Counted from the stretch's first letter, positions 11,246-22,630 are shown. The stretch: DNA of 64,000 bases from Phialemonium atrogriseum (GCF_030411735.1 NW_026848191.1:31432-95431); one strand, 5' to 3'. The notes: generated by a model from the letters alone, not told the origin. Translations and numbers: made by a program.

Positions 11246-11793
11246 TTCCTTACCTATACATTGCTTGGTTAATTACATGGAGCCATGGAGATTGAGATTG
11301 ATGGGCAATGCATGTGTTAGAATTCCGAGCTTCTTGGGAGTGAGTACCCCTGCGACTTCCAAGCCATCTTTCCATTCATCCGGAGCTCAGCCCAAGCAGT
11401 ATGGACTGCGGTTTTCCAAGCCAAGCCCTCGGACTTTTGCGGAGCTTAGTTGTGGCGCAGGCACAGTAGTAGCGAGGTCTACGAGTGATCCCACCTTATG
11501 GTTCTAGGCCCCCCTGCCAAGCGGCTATCAGCTCAGCTCGGAACACTAACTCCAGCTAACCAAACCCGCGGGATTGTGGAGTTGTGGAGCATCTTACCAT
11601 TGTCTGGGGTGCGGGGTAATTACTTTCTGGGGTATTAAGGGGTATGTACCTTGGGCAGGGTTTAATTAGGTACCTTTTCCAATAATGTATAAGTAAGCAT
11701 GGCTAAGACAAAGTGAATGCATAGAAACATGCTTGTGTCACATTTCATATTCCATCAGCAGCAATACCAACTAGTCAAAGACGACGACTCAAC
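11246..11793 (+). promoter_or_regulatory. Upstream region of the MFS transporter with a CCTCGG site
   Basis: The 548-bp gap has CCTCGG at 11427-11432. The string GAGTACCCCTG at 11342-11352 also occurs at 27262-27272 upstream of the second MFS transporter. No gene is seen. Confidence 0.4.
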
Positions 11794-13572
11794 ATGGATG
11801 CTCAAGGAGCGAATACGTCCTCCGGCGAGTTCGAAAAGAAGCAACTCCAACTCAACATGGATCGCCAAGTGACGAATACGACCTCTGGCGGGCTCGAAAA
11901 GAAGCGCCACTTCAAGGCCTATACAGTCTTCATATGCATTTGTATGAGCTTCGGCTCTGTTGCCATGGGCATGGCCGGCTCGGTCATCAGCACGACACTC
12001 GGCCAGCCATCCTTTATCAAGAAAATGGGCCTCGACGGTCCGCATGCGGAAGCCATCTCGGGCGCTATGAACAGTCTCTATTACACCGGCGGCGTCGCGG
12101 GCGCCATCTGCCATGGCTGGGTAGCTAATCGATATGGCCGCAAGTTTTCCATTGCCATGGGGTCGGCAATCCTCGTCATTTCTCAAGCGCTCCTGTGTGG
12201 ATCCGTCAATGCGGCCATGTTCATCGTGTTCCGATTCTTCTCCGGCTGGGGGTAAATTAATGATTAATCAACCCGTCCTCTTTAGCCCATGTATAGCTAA
12301 CCCAGCTCCCTCCAGCTCCTTCCAAAATGTCTGTGGCATCCCGCTCTGGATCACCGAGATCGCCCCTCCTCGGAACCGCGGTATGCTCGCTGATATCCAC
12401 GCCATTTCTATCAACGTTGGTTACACAATCATCGGCTTTATCGGCGTCGGATTCTATTTCTACCAGTCGGAAAACGCATGGCGTGCACCGCTTGGCCTGA
12501 CGATACTGCCACCTCTGCTGCTGCTCTGCATCATCTACTGGTTGCCCGAGTCTCCGCGTTATCTCATTTCGAAAGACCGACATGAAGAGGCATGGGCAAT
12601 CATCCACCGCCTACATTCCGACCCGAACGATCCCGCCGATGAGTTTGCAAAGCGCGAGTACTATCAGATGTTCAAACAGATCCGCTTTGACTGGACCCTG
12701 AAGACCAGTTACTGGGAGATTTTCAAGCGGCCTTCTTACAGAAAGCGTGCTTACATGTCAATGATATTGGCTTTCTGTATCATGAGCTCCGGATTGATTA
12801 CGATTCAGAGTAATTCCCACCCTTCGAATATTGTATGCGTCCGTCTTCTAATGCATTAAATACAGATTACGGCGTTAGTCTGTACGCTGGTCTGGGCTAC
12901 ACTGGCGTGGACTCTCTGCTACTTCAGGCTGGTTATACTGCCTGCTCGCTTACCACGAGTGCGATAGCCATGATCTACGTCGACCGTGTCAAGCGAAACT
13001 GGCTCATGGCTACGGGCTTTGCTGCTTGCACGGTGTCATTGATCATCTATACCGCCCTCGTGAAGAACTTCCTCGGCACAGACAACAAGGCCGGCCAATC
13101 CGCCGCCGTGGCCATGCTCTTCCTGTTCGTCAGCTCCTTCGAGCTCACGCTGGAGGGGCCCGAGTTCTTCTACCAGGCGGAGATCTGGCCGAGCCATCTG
13201 CGCGCCCAAGGCTTCACCATCTTCATGGTCGTCTACAACGGCATCAACATCTGCTGGCTTCAGGCCGCACCCACCGCGTTCGCGAACATTGGTTGGCACT
13301 ACTACATCCTGTTTATCATCTTCGCTTTCACGGGTGCCGTCACCGTGGCGCTGTGGTTTCCCGACACGCTGCACAAGCCCTTGGAGGAAATTGCGGCCAT
13401 GTTTGGAGACCACGATCTGGTGGTCGTCTATCAGAAGGATATAAACACTGCTCACATTCCCCTTGCCACCATTGAGGAGGTTATTCCAGGCATGGGCTCT
13501 AAGCGTGTTGTGCCAGAGGCGGAGAAAGAGGCTGCAACGGGGGATGAAGTGGAAGGCGTCTCTGCTGTGTGA
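11794..13572 (+). CDS. MFS sugar-porter-family transporter 1
   Basis: Three exons: 11794-12251, 12316-12809, 12866-13572; 552 residues. It has a hydrophilic N terminus with a twice-repeated motif (NTSSGEFEKK and NTTSGGLEKK), then twelve predicted membrane segments. Family marks are GWVANRYGRK in the first intracellular loop, ITEIAPPRNRG, LPESPRYLIS in the central loop, and FPDTLHKPLEEI after the last helix. This is the sugar-transporter branch of the major facilitator superfamily, whose fungal members move sugars, polyols, quinate and other small molecules. The position next to the CoA ligase suggests uptake of the cluster substrate (inference). Confidence 0.9.
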
Positions 13573-14263
13573 TACTATGATGTGAGGAAGATCACATCGT
13601 TCTCAAGACTCTAGAAGAAAGAGTCTGGCCGTTCGCTTGGAGGAGACTGTTCAGCTGGAACTTCGATTCAAGCGCTTATACTGTTTCCCATTGTTGTCGA
13701 CTGCGTGGGTTAATACATTCCCCATTTCCTATTTCCTCTTCAAACTGATTCTCTCTTCCGCAGTAGCGGTTTGTTTCAAAACCCAGACAGAGCTTAGCTT
13801 ACTCTCTGGAAACAAGAACAGAGGAACTCGGAATTAGTTAGCGGCTCATTACTGAGCCGCCGAAGGTTTTCTCTAATTATTCACGCTACCTCGACGTGCA
13901 TCATACGTTCAGATCCATTTCCATGTGATGACGGAAATACATAATAATATTCACCGAGCTCACCATGCCTTCCAACAATAGACAGACAGTCAGGTTGCGC
14001 CTCTGACCACTCACTTGCATATAAAAAACCACCAAATCCGACTCTAGGCAGGGGCTTCCCCATCAGCCATATATATGGAATCAATAAAAGGTAGTCGTAA
14101 GATCAGGAGGTATCCAGGACGTATTCAGGTAATTAGCTGATGCCACATGAGCAGCTCAATCAATTCAGACTCTCTTTAATAGCTTCAAATCTACCGGGCT
14201 TTCACCACAAGATTCAATGATGCCCAATGTGCATCACTTCGAGAAGAAATAGCAAAGCCTCCG
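13573..14263. other. Convergent 3' intergenic region
   Basis: 3' region between the MFS gene and the convergent SDR gene. It is AT-rich. No gene or site is recognised. Confidence 0.55.
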
Positions 14264-15169
14264 CTAGCGGATATCATGAAAGCCGCCATCACACACGATT
14301 AACGAGCCATTCACATAGCTGCTCTCGTCACTGAGCAGGAAACTCATCACGTTAGCCTGCTCCTGCGGAAACGCCATCCTCCTCAGCCCGATCTGCTGAT
14401 TGACCGCGGACTCCTCACTGGCCTTCGAACCCGCCTTCCCCTCCTCGCCCATTGAATGCTCGATCATGGCAGTGAGCGTCCAACCAGGGCAGATGGCATT
14501 GATGCGGATCCCGTCGGGCCCGTAAAACTTGGCGCCATTTTTCGTGATCCCTACGGCGGCGTACTTGCTAGGCGTGTACGCAGCGAGGCCTACAGCGTGA
14601 AGGCCGGAGATGGATGCTATGTTTGCGATGGCGCCGCGCTGGGGCTTGATAGGGAAGGTAGCAGGCGGTGTGGACTGCACCGGCCGAGGTTCTTGGGTTC
14701 GCATCTGGAGAGCTTCGTGTTTCTGACAAAGCCATAAACCGCGGGCGTTCACGGCGTAAGTCCTGTAGGTGGGGGGGGGAAGGGGGGAAGACATATCCAT
14801 CAGCCACCACTTTTGCTGACTTGCACTGCTTGGTTGGCTTCCTCACCTGTCAAAGAGTTCCGTAGTGATGCTCTCCTCCTCCTCCCACACCTTCTCACAA
14901 ATCCCCGCACAATTCGCTGCGTAATCGAGCCGCCCTGTCCGCTTCGCGGCCATATCCACGAGCCGCTTGACTTCGCCCTCCTGGCGCACGTCTACACGGT
15001 GGTACTCGACGGGGACTCGGTATTCCTGTGCGATGCTACGCGCGACCGCCGTTCCTCGCTCGTGCTGCATGTCGGCGATGAACAGCCCGATTCCGCGACT
15101 GGCCAGCTTTCGACATATGGCTTCTCCGATGCCTGACGCTCCGCCGGTCACGAGTGCAGTCAGTGTCAT
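14264..15169 (-). CDS. Short-chain dehydrogenase/reductase 1
   Basis: Two exons on the minus strand: 15169-14847 and 14762-14264; 273 residues, the classical SDR length. TGGASGIG at residues 8-15 binds the dinucleotide. Asp33 of IADMQ at the end of the second strand suggests NAD preference. NCAG takes the place of NNAG. The catalytic region reads IASISG...YTPSK, giving Ser, Tyr and Lys. PGW and the C-terminal VNGSLIVCDGG are typical. Known role: reversible alcohol-carbonyl oxidation. In this setting it could oxidise a secondary alcohol to the ketone substrate of a BVMO (inference). Confidence 0.92.
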
Positions 15170-15931
15170 GTTGCTGATTCCGGTGGTGTTGGGTCTGAGA
15201 TCCGTTGTGTAGTCCAGTTACAGCACAGTGGTTGCCGTGGGCTGGCTTGTTTGGGGATGTTCTCTTCTGTGTTTCGTCATTACAAAACAAGTCCAATTAG
15301 TCTTGTAACCCTGGAACTTGATCCAATCCCCTCGGTCAATGCGCTCTTGATGCGGTTCGGAATTGCAATGCCATGTTTCTCGCCTTAACGGTTCCCCGCA
15401 AATCCATGTTAGCACCCCTGACGACCGCCCCCCGCAAATCGCCATTGCCGAAAACTGAATGCCGCAGGACCCACTCAAAAATAAGCAGAACCTATTGGCT
15501 GGATCTGATCTGTAGGAAAAGCATTGGTAATTTATTCGTGACTTCATTGGCCGTCAGGATCTCTCTGTGTTGGAAGCCCTAGCGCTAATATCCAATTGGG
15601 TTAGCTACCCCGGCGGAGGTATAGTACATGATTACATGTAATTATACACACGCTAACCTGCTCAGGCATGGAAAAAGTACCAGTCCACATATAGGAAGGA
15701 ATCCTTACGAATAATCCCAAAAAAGGATCCTTCTCCGGCCGCCGGAATTTCCTCCCCAGGATCTCAAAGGTTAACGTGGCAGGGGTGAATGAAGTACAGG
15801 CCGCCCTTCTCTAGACCGTAGATAGCCTGTGATAGCATCGCGTAAGACTCTTATGGTCACGAACGAATGTCAAACCCAAATTTTTTTTTTTTTTTTTGCA
15901 TGGAAAATCTCCACTCTTTACTGCCCTAGAA
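15170..15931 (-). promoter_or_regulatory. Upstream region of SDR 1 with a CCTCGG site
   Basis: The 762-bp region carries CCTCGG at 15330-15335, about 160 bp upstream of the SDR 1 ATG. A poly-T run near 15881-15898 lies at the 3' side of the next gene. Nothing else is recognised. Confidence 0.4.
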
Positions 15932-17416
15932 TCACACAAGATGCTGATACACGGCACTCTCCACCGCGCCAATCAGCTCTCCGACCCTCGCATCAGACGA
16001 CGGCATGATCTGCGTACAAATCATCCCGGCAACGCCCTTCTCACGATCAAGCCACCACCAGAGGTTCGGCAGCCCCGCCCAGTGGACGGCATTCGCCCCG
16101 CGACCCGTCGCGCTCGGATGCGGGGTGATCATAAAGGTCAGGCCCCAGCCCTGCGGCTGGTCGGGCGGCTGCGGGAAGAACTCGTCGACGGGGGCGACGA
16201 GGTCGGGCTTCGCGGCCGGGTAGTGCTTGCGCGCGAGGTTGGGCATGTGTGGGAGCTGGTTGGTGAACATTTCTTCCGTGGTGGACTTTTGCAGGATGCG
16301 CGCTCCGGTCCGAGGGGAGACGCCGCTGTTTAGGAGCGCTGCGAGGATTTCTGGCCCCCGTGCGTGTGTGTGTCAGTGGTTGGGTTTGTTTGACAGAGGA
16401 TATTGTGCGTGGCCTAGCTAGATGCGTCTAGATAACACTAGAATGGGCGAGAGACGGTTACTCACGGCAAAACTCCCCTGGCTGGGCGAAACATCCCGCA
16501 CCGCCGCTGTTGAGGCATCTCTTGGCGTCGTCGGCGTCCACAGTAAGGGAGCGGTGCATGAGATGGTCGCGGAGCGAGACGGTGCCGTCCACGGCCCGTT
16601 GGTGCATATACGCTAGATGCTTCCTCATCTGCGCGGTCGGGAACATGGTGATATTCTTGAGTCCAAGCGGGTCGAATATGTGCTTCTGCATATAGTCGTT
16701 CAAGCGCATATTCGTGACGCGTTCTAGAGCCACACCAGCCCAATCTAGGTTGACCTGGATGGAAGGGTTAGTTAGGAGTTGCTGTGGTTGGGCAGCACAT
16801 GGTTAATTAACTTACTCCGTAGTTGAACTCTTCACCTGGCTGCGCTATCAACGGCTGCAGCAGGTCACAGAATTGCCCCGAGAACTCATCATATCCGACC
16901 GGTCGCCCAAATTCCGCGAGTTTTGTGTTGTAGAAGGTATAGCCAAACCCCGCTACTCGGAGAATCGAATCAGCAAAGCATCTCCGGAAATGACAAGACA
17001 TGTCCTCGAGTCACACTCGTACCAGTATGAGTGAGCAGCATGCGCAAGGTAATTCGTCTCTTCTTCTCTTCCATGGCGCCGTCGTCGCGCAGGACCTTGA
17101 CATCGCGGAGCTCCGGACAAACAGTCTCCAACTGGTCAGCGTCATCCAAAGCGAGCCTCCCCTGCTCCACCAGCTGCATCACCGCAATTCCCGTAATGAC
17201 CTTGGTGCACGACGCAATCCAGAACATGTTGTCGAGGCTCATGGGCTCGGGTTTTCCCACCCCGCGTTTCCCGGCGGCGTGGGCAAACACTTCGTGGCCG
17301 TCCCGGTTGACGACCACCACCGATGCGCCTGGGATGCCATTCGAGGCGCTGCATGCCGCGTCCATCAGCTCGCGCAGGGCCCGGGGGCCGTCGCTGTGTA
17401 GGTTGCTGGCTCCCAT
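15932..17416 (-). CDS. Beta-lactamase-fold serine hydrolase / transesterase (LovD/EstB-like)
   Basis: Four exons on the minus strand: 17416-17023, 16952-16816, 16754-16466, 16350-15932; 412 residues. It belongs to the class C beta-lactamase-like family (PF00144), which includes esterases and the acyltransferase LovD. The nucleophile motif SxxK is SCTK (Ser69, Lys72) in FWIASCTKVITG. RMLLTHTAGFGY matches the conserved LLTHTSG. The Tyr motif is FNYGVNLDWAG (Tyr176). Near the C terminus GWGLTF and HWAGLPNLWWW occupy the third-motif region. No signal peptide is seen, so it is probably cytosolic. Possible role: hydrolysis of a lactone or ester made by a BVMO (inference); true beta-lactam cleavage is unlikely in this context. 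Confidence 0.9.
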
Positions 17417-17810
17417 GGTGAACGGCGCGGATAACAGGAGTATGGGGGTGGCTGGCTTCTTGCTTTGCTTTCACGCTGCCTCTTATTGGATTGTCCCCAA
17501 CCGGTTTTCCACGACGAACGTCTGTCGTGAGAAGACCCATGGCTAATAATAATTAACTAATACTGGCGTGGTCGGTTACTCCCAACGAGTCTCGGAGATA
17601 TGCTGGTACGGAGCCGGGTTGTGCAATCCCGCATTGCCGAGCTAGCCAGAGCCCCGGGTTAAGTATGCCGAAGCACGACGTTCTACGGGGTAGCAACATA
17701 TTAGCCACGGGTACAAGATGTAATTAGGTACAAGATGCAATTCTGCGAACTTGTGGATTCTGATTTCTCATCATCGCTAGACAGCCAGCCATCTATCTAT
17801 CCATCCGTCT
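17417..17810 (-). promoter_or_regulatory. Upstream region of the beta-lactamase-fold gene
   Basis: 394 bp between two minus-strand genes. This is the only scanned upstream region of the cluster without a CCTCGG/CCGAGG element. No gene or repeat is seen. Confidence 0.3.
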
Positions 17811-18794
17811 CTATTTGATTGCTAGTGGATTGGCCGGCCCAGCTACGCCACCGACAATATGGATGGGAGCACTTGTAAACAAGAATTCATAGACGCCATC
17901 CTTTCGACAGTCCTCGGCCAGGGCCTCTAGGTTGAAGAACTCCCCGATGGGGCAACCCCACAGGGACAAGATGGTCTCGTGCAGTTTCGTCTTAGTCGGC
18001 CAGCTCTCGAACGTCGGCGCATCGCTCGCCACCGCAGCAAAGTGATTGTCCCAGAGCCACTCGAGGCTTCTCTCCTCGTTTGCCAGCCCCACCAACTGGA
18101 CGTTTGGCCCCTGAGCCGTCCAAGCCTGCTTCTGGATCGTGCCCGTCTTGAGATAACCCGCCGTCCACCCGAAGCGGACCAGCAGGATATCCCCCGTCTG
18201 GAAGGTCGTCCCCTGGGATTCGGCGACGCGCTGGAGCTCATCGGCGGTCACAGACCTCTCATCGCCGGTACCTCGGAAGCCCCCAGTCCCTTGCTTGTCG
18301 CACCAGCCCTTGTAGTCCAGCAGAACGCCTCTGCCCACGATCCCCTCGCGCGCATAGTTCTGCATGCCCAAGCGATCCGTGGCCTGCGGGCCGACAAACT
18401 CGTCGGCGCTCACGCCGTTGTAGAACCGCGGCTCCATCGGGTCGCGGCCGGCCATGTGCGCGAAGTGCCGCAGGCCGTCCCAGTGCGTCGAGCTCTGCGT
18501 GTTCATCACTAGGTGGTCGTCGAATGCCGGATAGCCTTTCTTGATGATCTTGTGTTCCGCCACCGGCCTGTTGAAGAAGGAGTCCGACGGCTGCCGGTTC
18601 AGCGGTAGTGACAGTCCAAAGGACTTGCCCTGGCGTACTAGCCGTGCGGCGGCTTTGCGCCGCGACGGCGTGAGAAGGTTGAGCGTCCCGAGCTCGTCCG
18701 CGTCGCCCCATAGGCCCCAGGCTGAACCTTTGGGCTCACCGGGCTTGTAGGGTAGGTCGGCCCAGCTAGGCAGATTCTCCGCGGGTGAAGACAT
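17811..18794 (-). CDS. PF04199 cyclase-family metal-dependent hydrolase 1
   Basis: Single exon, 327 residues from the ATG at 18794. An in-frame ATG at 18848 would add 18 residues rich in Lys, Arg and Pro; the internal start fits the family better. The protein resembles kynurenine-formamidase-like putative cyclases: GSAWGLWGDADELGTLNLLT near the N terminus, then the metal-binding segment STHWDGLRHF (His104, Asp106, His110), then GIVGRGVLLDYKGW. Known of the family: metal-dependent opening of amide, lactone or cyclic ketone bonds. In this cluster it is a candidate lactone or cyclic-intermediate hydrolase (inference). A paralog sits at 25928-27053. Confidence 0.88.
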   Translation of the reverse strand: MSSPAENLPSWADLPYKPGEPKGSAWGLWGDADELGTLNLLTPSRRKAAARLVRQGKSFGLSLPLNRQPSDSFFNRPVAEHKIIKKGYPAFDDHLVMNTQSSTHWDGLRHFAHMAGRDPMEPRFYNGVSADEFVGPQATDRLGMQNYAREGIVGRGVLLDYKGWCDKQGTGGFRGTGDERSVTADELQRVAESQGTTFQTGDILLVRFGWTAGYLKTGTIQKQAWTAQGPNVQLVGLANEERSLEWLWDNHFAAVASDAPTFESWPTKTKLHETILSLWGCPIGEFFNLEALAEDCRKDGVYEFLFTSAPIHIVGGVAGPANPLAIK

Positions 18795-19308
18795 GCTGCC
18801 TCGTCTATAGGATTGTTTGGAGTTGGTCTTGTGGGGGGGGGGGATCAACCATGACGATGTGGCCGCACGTAGATTTTTATTAAATAAAGTAAATTATTAT
18901 CGATCAGACGAGACCCCTTCCGAGGTAAGGATGGATACTCGGACCGGCCGACGGAAATGATTTGTCCGGTCAAAATATCCGGCTGTCTAATTGGACATGC
19001 CTGCGCCACAATAGATAGACAGGCAACCCTACGAATAATTAGTGGACAATCCGGATTCTGATCCTGATTCTGGGCTGCTCCCTGTTGTGGCTGGCGGGCC
19101 AACTTCCTAAACCAGTCCATCTGAGGGACATCTCACACTACTCTAATTAGAGGTTGGACGGCGAACGGGTTCTTGGTCAAATTATATGCACAGAGCAGAA
19201 GTTTCTCTGTCCGATACGAGAAAATGATGAGGCGATCGCCCTTTTCAATTAATAACTGTATAAAATTTCCAGCGAGCAAGCAAGCAGCACTGTTGGCTAA
19301 TTTACGCC
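18795..19308 (-). promoter_or_regulatory. Upstream region of cyclase-family gene 1 with a CCGAGG site
   Basis: The 514-bp gap contains CCGAGG at 18920-18925, about 125 bp upstream of the ATG. No gene is seen. Confidence 0.4.
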
Positions 19309-20787
19309 CTACATCTTCATCATGACCGTCTTGGTCTCTGTCCATGAGTCCAATGACTTAAACGAAAACTCCCTGCCCTCGCCACTTTGCTTGAAGCCAC
19401 CAAATGGCATGTCAAACGGCGCCGTGGGAGAAGTGCAGTTGACGCCCACCATGCCCGCCTCCAAGCCCTTGGCGAAGCGCAACACCCGCTTGAGGTCGTT
19501 GGTGAAGATGGACGAGTAGAGCCCGTACTCGGTGTCGTTGGCCCGTTGCAGCGCCTCCTCCTCGGTCTCGAACGTGTTGACAACGGCAACGGGCCCAAAG
19601 ATCTCCTCGCGGTTGATCTGCGAGCCCTCGCCCGGGTCCAGAAACACGGTCGGCTCGATGAAGTAGCCCCTTTCGCCCACGCGCCGCCCTCCGGCGATGG
19701 GCTCCAGCCCCTGCGTCCGCGCCGCCTCGATGAAGCCCATGACCGACTGGAATTGCGCCGCATCGGCCTGCGGCGCGTGCGTGGTGTCCGGATCCAGCGC
19801 ATCGCCCACCTTGCCCATGGCCTTCCGGAACGCGGCCGTGTACGCCTCGACGAAGCGGTCGGCGATCGACGCCTGCACGTACACTCGCGAGCTGGCGTAG
19901 CACAGCTGCCCGGAGTTGCCGGCGATGGAGAGCGCGGCCGCCTCTGCCGCGGCTGCGAGGTCGGCGTCCTCGAAGACGATGCACGGCGATTTGCCGCCGA
20001 GCTCCAGCGTGACGTGCTTGAGGTTGGACTTGGCCGCGAGCTGCTTGACGATGCGGCCCGTCCGCGTGCTGCCCGTGAAGGCCAGCTTGCGGATCCGCAT
20101 GTGCGACGCAATGGCCGCGCCTGTCACCGCCCCGAAGCCCGGGAGGATGCTCAGCACGCCTGGGGGGAAGCCGGCCTTGGGGATCAGCTTGGCCACACAC
20201 AGCGCCGTCAGCGGGGACTTCTCCGACGGCTTCAGCACCAGCGTGTTGCCCGCCGCGAGCGCCGGGCCGACCTTCATGGCAAAGGCCGCCAGCGGGCCGT
20301 TCCACGGGATGATGGCGCCGCACACGCCGTACGGCTGGCGCAGCGTCAGATTCAGCATGCCGGCCGTCGACAGGCTCGTCTCGCCGTGCAGCTCCGTGGC
20401 CAGCCCGGCGAAGTACTGCAGCAGCGCCGCCGCCCACCGCACCTCTCCTGGGTAGTGTGCCGCCACCTTGCCCATGCTGATGGCCTCGAGGTAGGCCAGC
20501 TCGTCCACCGACTCGACCATCAGCTCGGCAAGCCGCCGCAGACAGGCCCCGCGCGCATCGGCAGAGAGCTCTGACCATGCTGGGAAGGCCTTCTCGGCGG
20601 CGTCGACGGCGGCATCGACCTCGTTGACGCCCGCTTGGCTCACCTGCGCCGATAGCTCTTCGGTGCTCGGGTTGTAGATGGGGAATTTGTCCGCGGTCTC
20701 GACGAACGTGTTGTTGATGAAACAACGCGTCTCGATGGACGTGCTGAATCGGTAAAACGGGCTATTGGGGGGGAGTGTAGTAGGCAT
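19309..20787 (-). CDS. NAD(P)-dependent aldehyde dehydrogenase
   Basis: Single exon, 492 residues, the usual ALDH length. Motifs: PWN in GAIIPWNGPL, LKPSEKSPLTAL, FTGSTRTGR in the cofactor domain, LELGGKSP with the general base Glu262, and the nucleophile Cys296 in NSGQLCYASSR. The C-terminal FGGFKQSGEGRE is typical. It oxidises an aldehyde to a carboxylic acid. Logical place in the pathway: turning a hydroxy-acid-derived aldehyde into an acid for the CoA ligase (inference). The reading frame is GC-rich, so long open frames appear on the other strand and in another frame; these are shadows. It is divergent from the SDR 2 gene. Confidence 0.95.
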   Translation of the reverse strand: MPTTLPPNSPFYRFSTSIETRCFINNTFVETADKFPIYNPSTEELSAQVSQAGVNEVDAAVDAAEKAFPAWSELSADARGACLRRLAELMVESVDELAYLEAISMGKVAAHYPGEVRWAAALLQYFAGLATELHGETSLSTAGMLNLTLRQPYGVCGAIIPWNGPLAAFAMKVGPALAAGNTLVLKPSEKSPLTALCVAKLIPKAGFPPGVLSILPGFGAVTGAAIASHMRIRKLAFTGSTRTGRIVKQLAAKSNLKHVTLELGGKSPCIVFEDADLAAAAEAAALSIAGNSGQLCYASSRVYVQASIADRFVEAYTAAFRKAMGKVGDALDPDTTHAPQADAAQFQSVMGFIEAARTQGLEPIAGGRRVGERGYFIEPTVFLDPGEGSQINREEIFGPVAVVNTFETEEEALQRANDTEYGLYSSIFTNDLKRVLRFAKGLEAGMVGVNCTSPTAPFDMPFGGFKQSGEGREFSFKSLDSWTETKTVMMKM

Positions 20788-21340
20788 GATGGAATAACTA
20801 AACCAGGATAGGATGAGTGATACGATCGATATGGAAGGGAGGGGGTCGGGTTAGACAATGTTTGATCTAAGAGCACAAGCACGAGCACGCACATGCACAA
20901 TCCCACAAGTGACCTTTTCAAGATATGCACCCACGACGCAATAGGTAGTTGAGTTAGAAATATCCGCGTGGCTGCGGGCCCGCTTGTTTTTGTGGCGCGG
21001 TGGCTGGCCAAAATCCCCCGGAATTGTGCGCCTCTCCTAGCATCTCCGGCCGAGGTTCTTCAAGCTGCGACTCCGCGGGGGCACTGGGCGCCAGCTCCTC
21101 CGGGAAATTTTGCTGGCAGCTTCTGGTGAGTCCAGGCTCGGACTTTTGCACAGGCATAGGGGAATCCCAGACGGGGTCGGTCGTGTCTTTTTTCTTTTTT
21201 TCTTTTTTTTTCTTCTTCTTCTGAGATCTGCAACTAGCATCACTTTCTCGCCACTGCACTTCGCTACTGGGCCTGATCGTTGAACATTAGAACGCTCCTG
21301 AGCTCTTCTTGTTCAACACCTTTATCCTGCCCATATCAAG
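20788..21340. promoter_or_regulatory. Divergent promoter, ALDH / SDR 2
   Basis: The 553-bp head-to-head region has CCGAGG at 21050-21055 and a pyrimidine-rich tract at about 21186-21223 close to the SDR 2 start. Such tracts are common near fungal transcription starts. Confidence 0.45.
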
Positions 21341-22372
21341 ATGCAGCGCTTCGGATGTGCGCCGCCCGTCCTTCGTTCCTTGCGGACACCTCTTCCTGTT
21401 CCTCCTCGCGTCCCCGTACACCTCCGCAAACGCTACTCAAGCCTGCGCCCGGCCACAGCAGTCATCGGACCATGCAGGCAACCCGGCAGGGCGGCAGCAG
21501 CTGCAGCCACAGGTGGCAACAGCGGCCATTTTACGAAAAGGAGGGAGAGCACTCTCCTTAAGCCCGACTCGGCCAGCTGGGTGCAGCCGGTGGACCTGTC
21601 CGGCACACAGGAACGTCTCGCATCGTGCCGGGGCAAGATCGCCGTGGTGACGGGCGGGGCACGGGGCATTGGAGCACAGATCGCCCTCGGACTGGCCGAA
21701 GCGGGCGCCATCCCGGCCATCTTCGACATCTTGGACGAGCCTGTCGCAGCGGAGTTCGCGCCCATCTTGAAGGCTTGCCCGCAGACCAAGTACTACAAGA
21801 CCGATGTCTCCTCCCCCGACTCTGTCGCCGCTTCTTACAAAGCCGTCATATCGGACTTCAACCGCGTCGACATCTGCGTCGCAGCCGCCGGCCTCATTCG
21901 GGAAACGGCTTTCGTCGACGTGCCGCAGGAGGAGCTGGCTCTGCAGACCCAGGTGAATATAAACGGCGTCTTCAACACGGTGCAGCAGGCGGCCAAGCAG
22001 ATGATCTCCCAGGGCACCGGCGGATCGTTACTCGTCATCGCGTCCATCGCATCGCACCGCGCTCTACGCGGCCAGCTGGGGAGCGTCTACATCATGACCA
22101 AGTGCGCGGTGCGCGGGCTGGTCAAGCAGGTGGCCATCGAGCTGGGCCAGTATGGGATCAGGATCAATTCGCTGTCGCCCGGCTACGTGCAGACGAAGCT
22201 GGCTGTCGAGATCGCCACGCCGGAGAAGGTGGAGAGGTGGAATGCGGCGTCGCCGCTCGGCCGCATGGAGAGGCCGGATGAGTTGAAGGCTCCTGCCGTC
22301 TTTCTCTGTAGCGATGCGGCCAGCTTTGTCACGGGCACGGATCTTCTGGTCGATGGTGGTGCCACGACGTGA
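21341..22372 (+). CDS. Short-chain dehydrogenase/reductase 2 with mitochondrial-type presequence
   Basis: Single exon, 343 residues, about 80-90 longer than a classical SDR because of an N-terminal extension. The first 68 residues have no Asp or Glu and many Arg/Lys (for example RVPVHLRKRYSSLRP), then Ala/Gly-rich sequence; Glu69 is the first acidic residue. This strongly suggests a mitochondrial targeting peptide. The catalytic domain follows: TGGARGIG (residues 104-111), AAAG in place of NNAG, IASIAS and YIMTK giving Ser, Tyr and Lys, SPGY, and the C-terminal TGTDLLVDGG. Substrate unknown. It may act on a later acyl or hydroxy intermediate after import into mitochondria (inference). Confidence 0.92.
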   Translation: MQRFGCAPPVLRSLRTPLPVPPRVPVHLRKRYSSLRPATAVIGPCRQPGRAAAAAATGGNSGHFTKRRESTLLKPDSASWVQPVDLSGTQERLASCRGKIAVVTGGARGIGAQIALGLAEAGAIPAIFDILDEPVAAEFAPILKACPQTKYYKTDVSSPDSVAASYKAVISDFNRVDICVAAAGLIRETAFVDVPQEELALQTQVNINGVFNTVQQAAKQMISQGTGGSLLVIASIASHRALRGQLGSVYIMTKCAVRGLVKQVAIELGQYGIRINSLSPGYVQTKLAVEIATPEKVERWNAASPLGRMERPDELKAPAVFLCSDAASFVTGTDLLVDGGATT

Positions 22373-22630
22373 TTTGCTGGAGGATATTATAATTTATTTG
22401 ATCTCTTGGTTTCACTACGTAGTTAATTTAGCTAGTCCCCTCAAACTCGAAACATATTATTATGTGACAAATTATTATACCTAGTCATGTCTGCGTTTGG
22501 AAGTGACCCTTGTACACTTCTTGCTCTGAACAACTTCTTGTTCTGAACTGTTCAATATTCTCAGTCTATTCTCAGTCGATACTATCTCGTCTGGCCAAGA
22601 ACAGGAGGGAGAGAGAGAGAAAAGAATGGA

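Noticed and set aside
19387..20725. Long open frames of 395 and 437 codons overlapping the ALDH gene (plus strand and another minus frame)
   Set aside because: They are GC-driven shadows, rich in Arg, Gly and Ala, with no motif, over a textbook ALDH.
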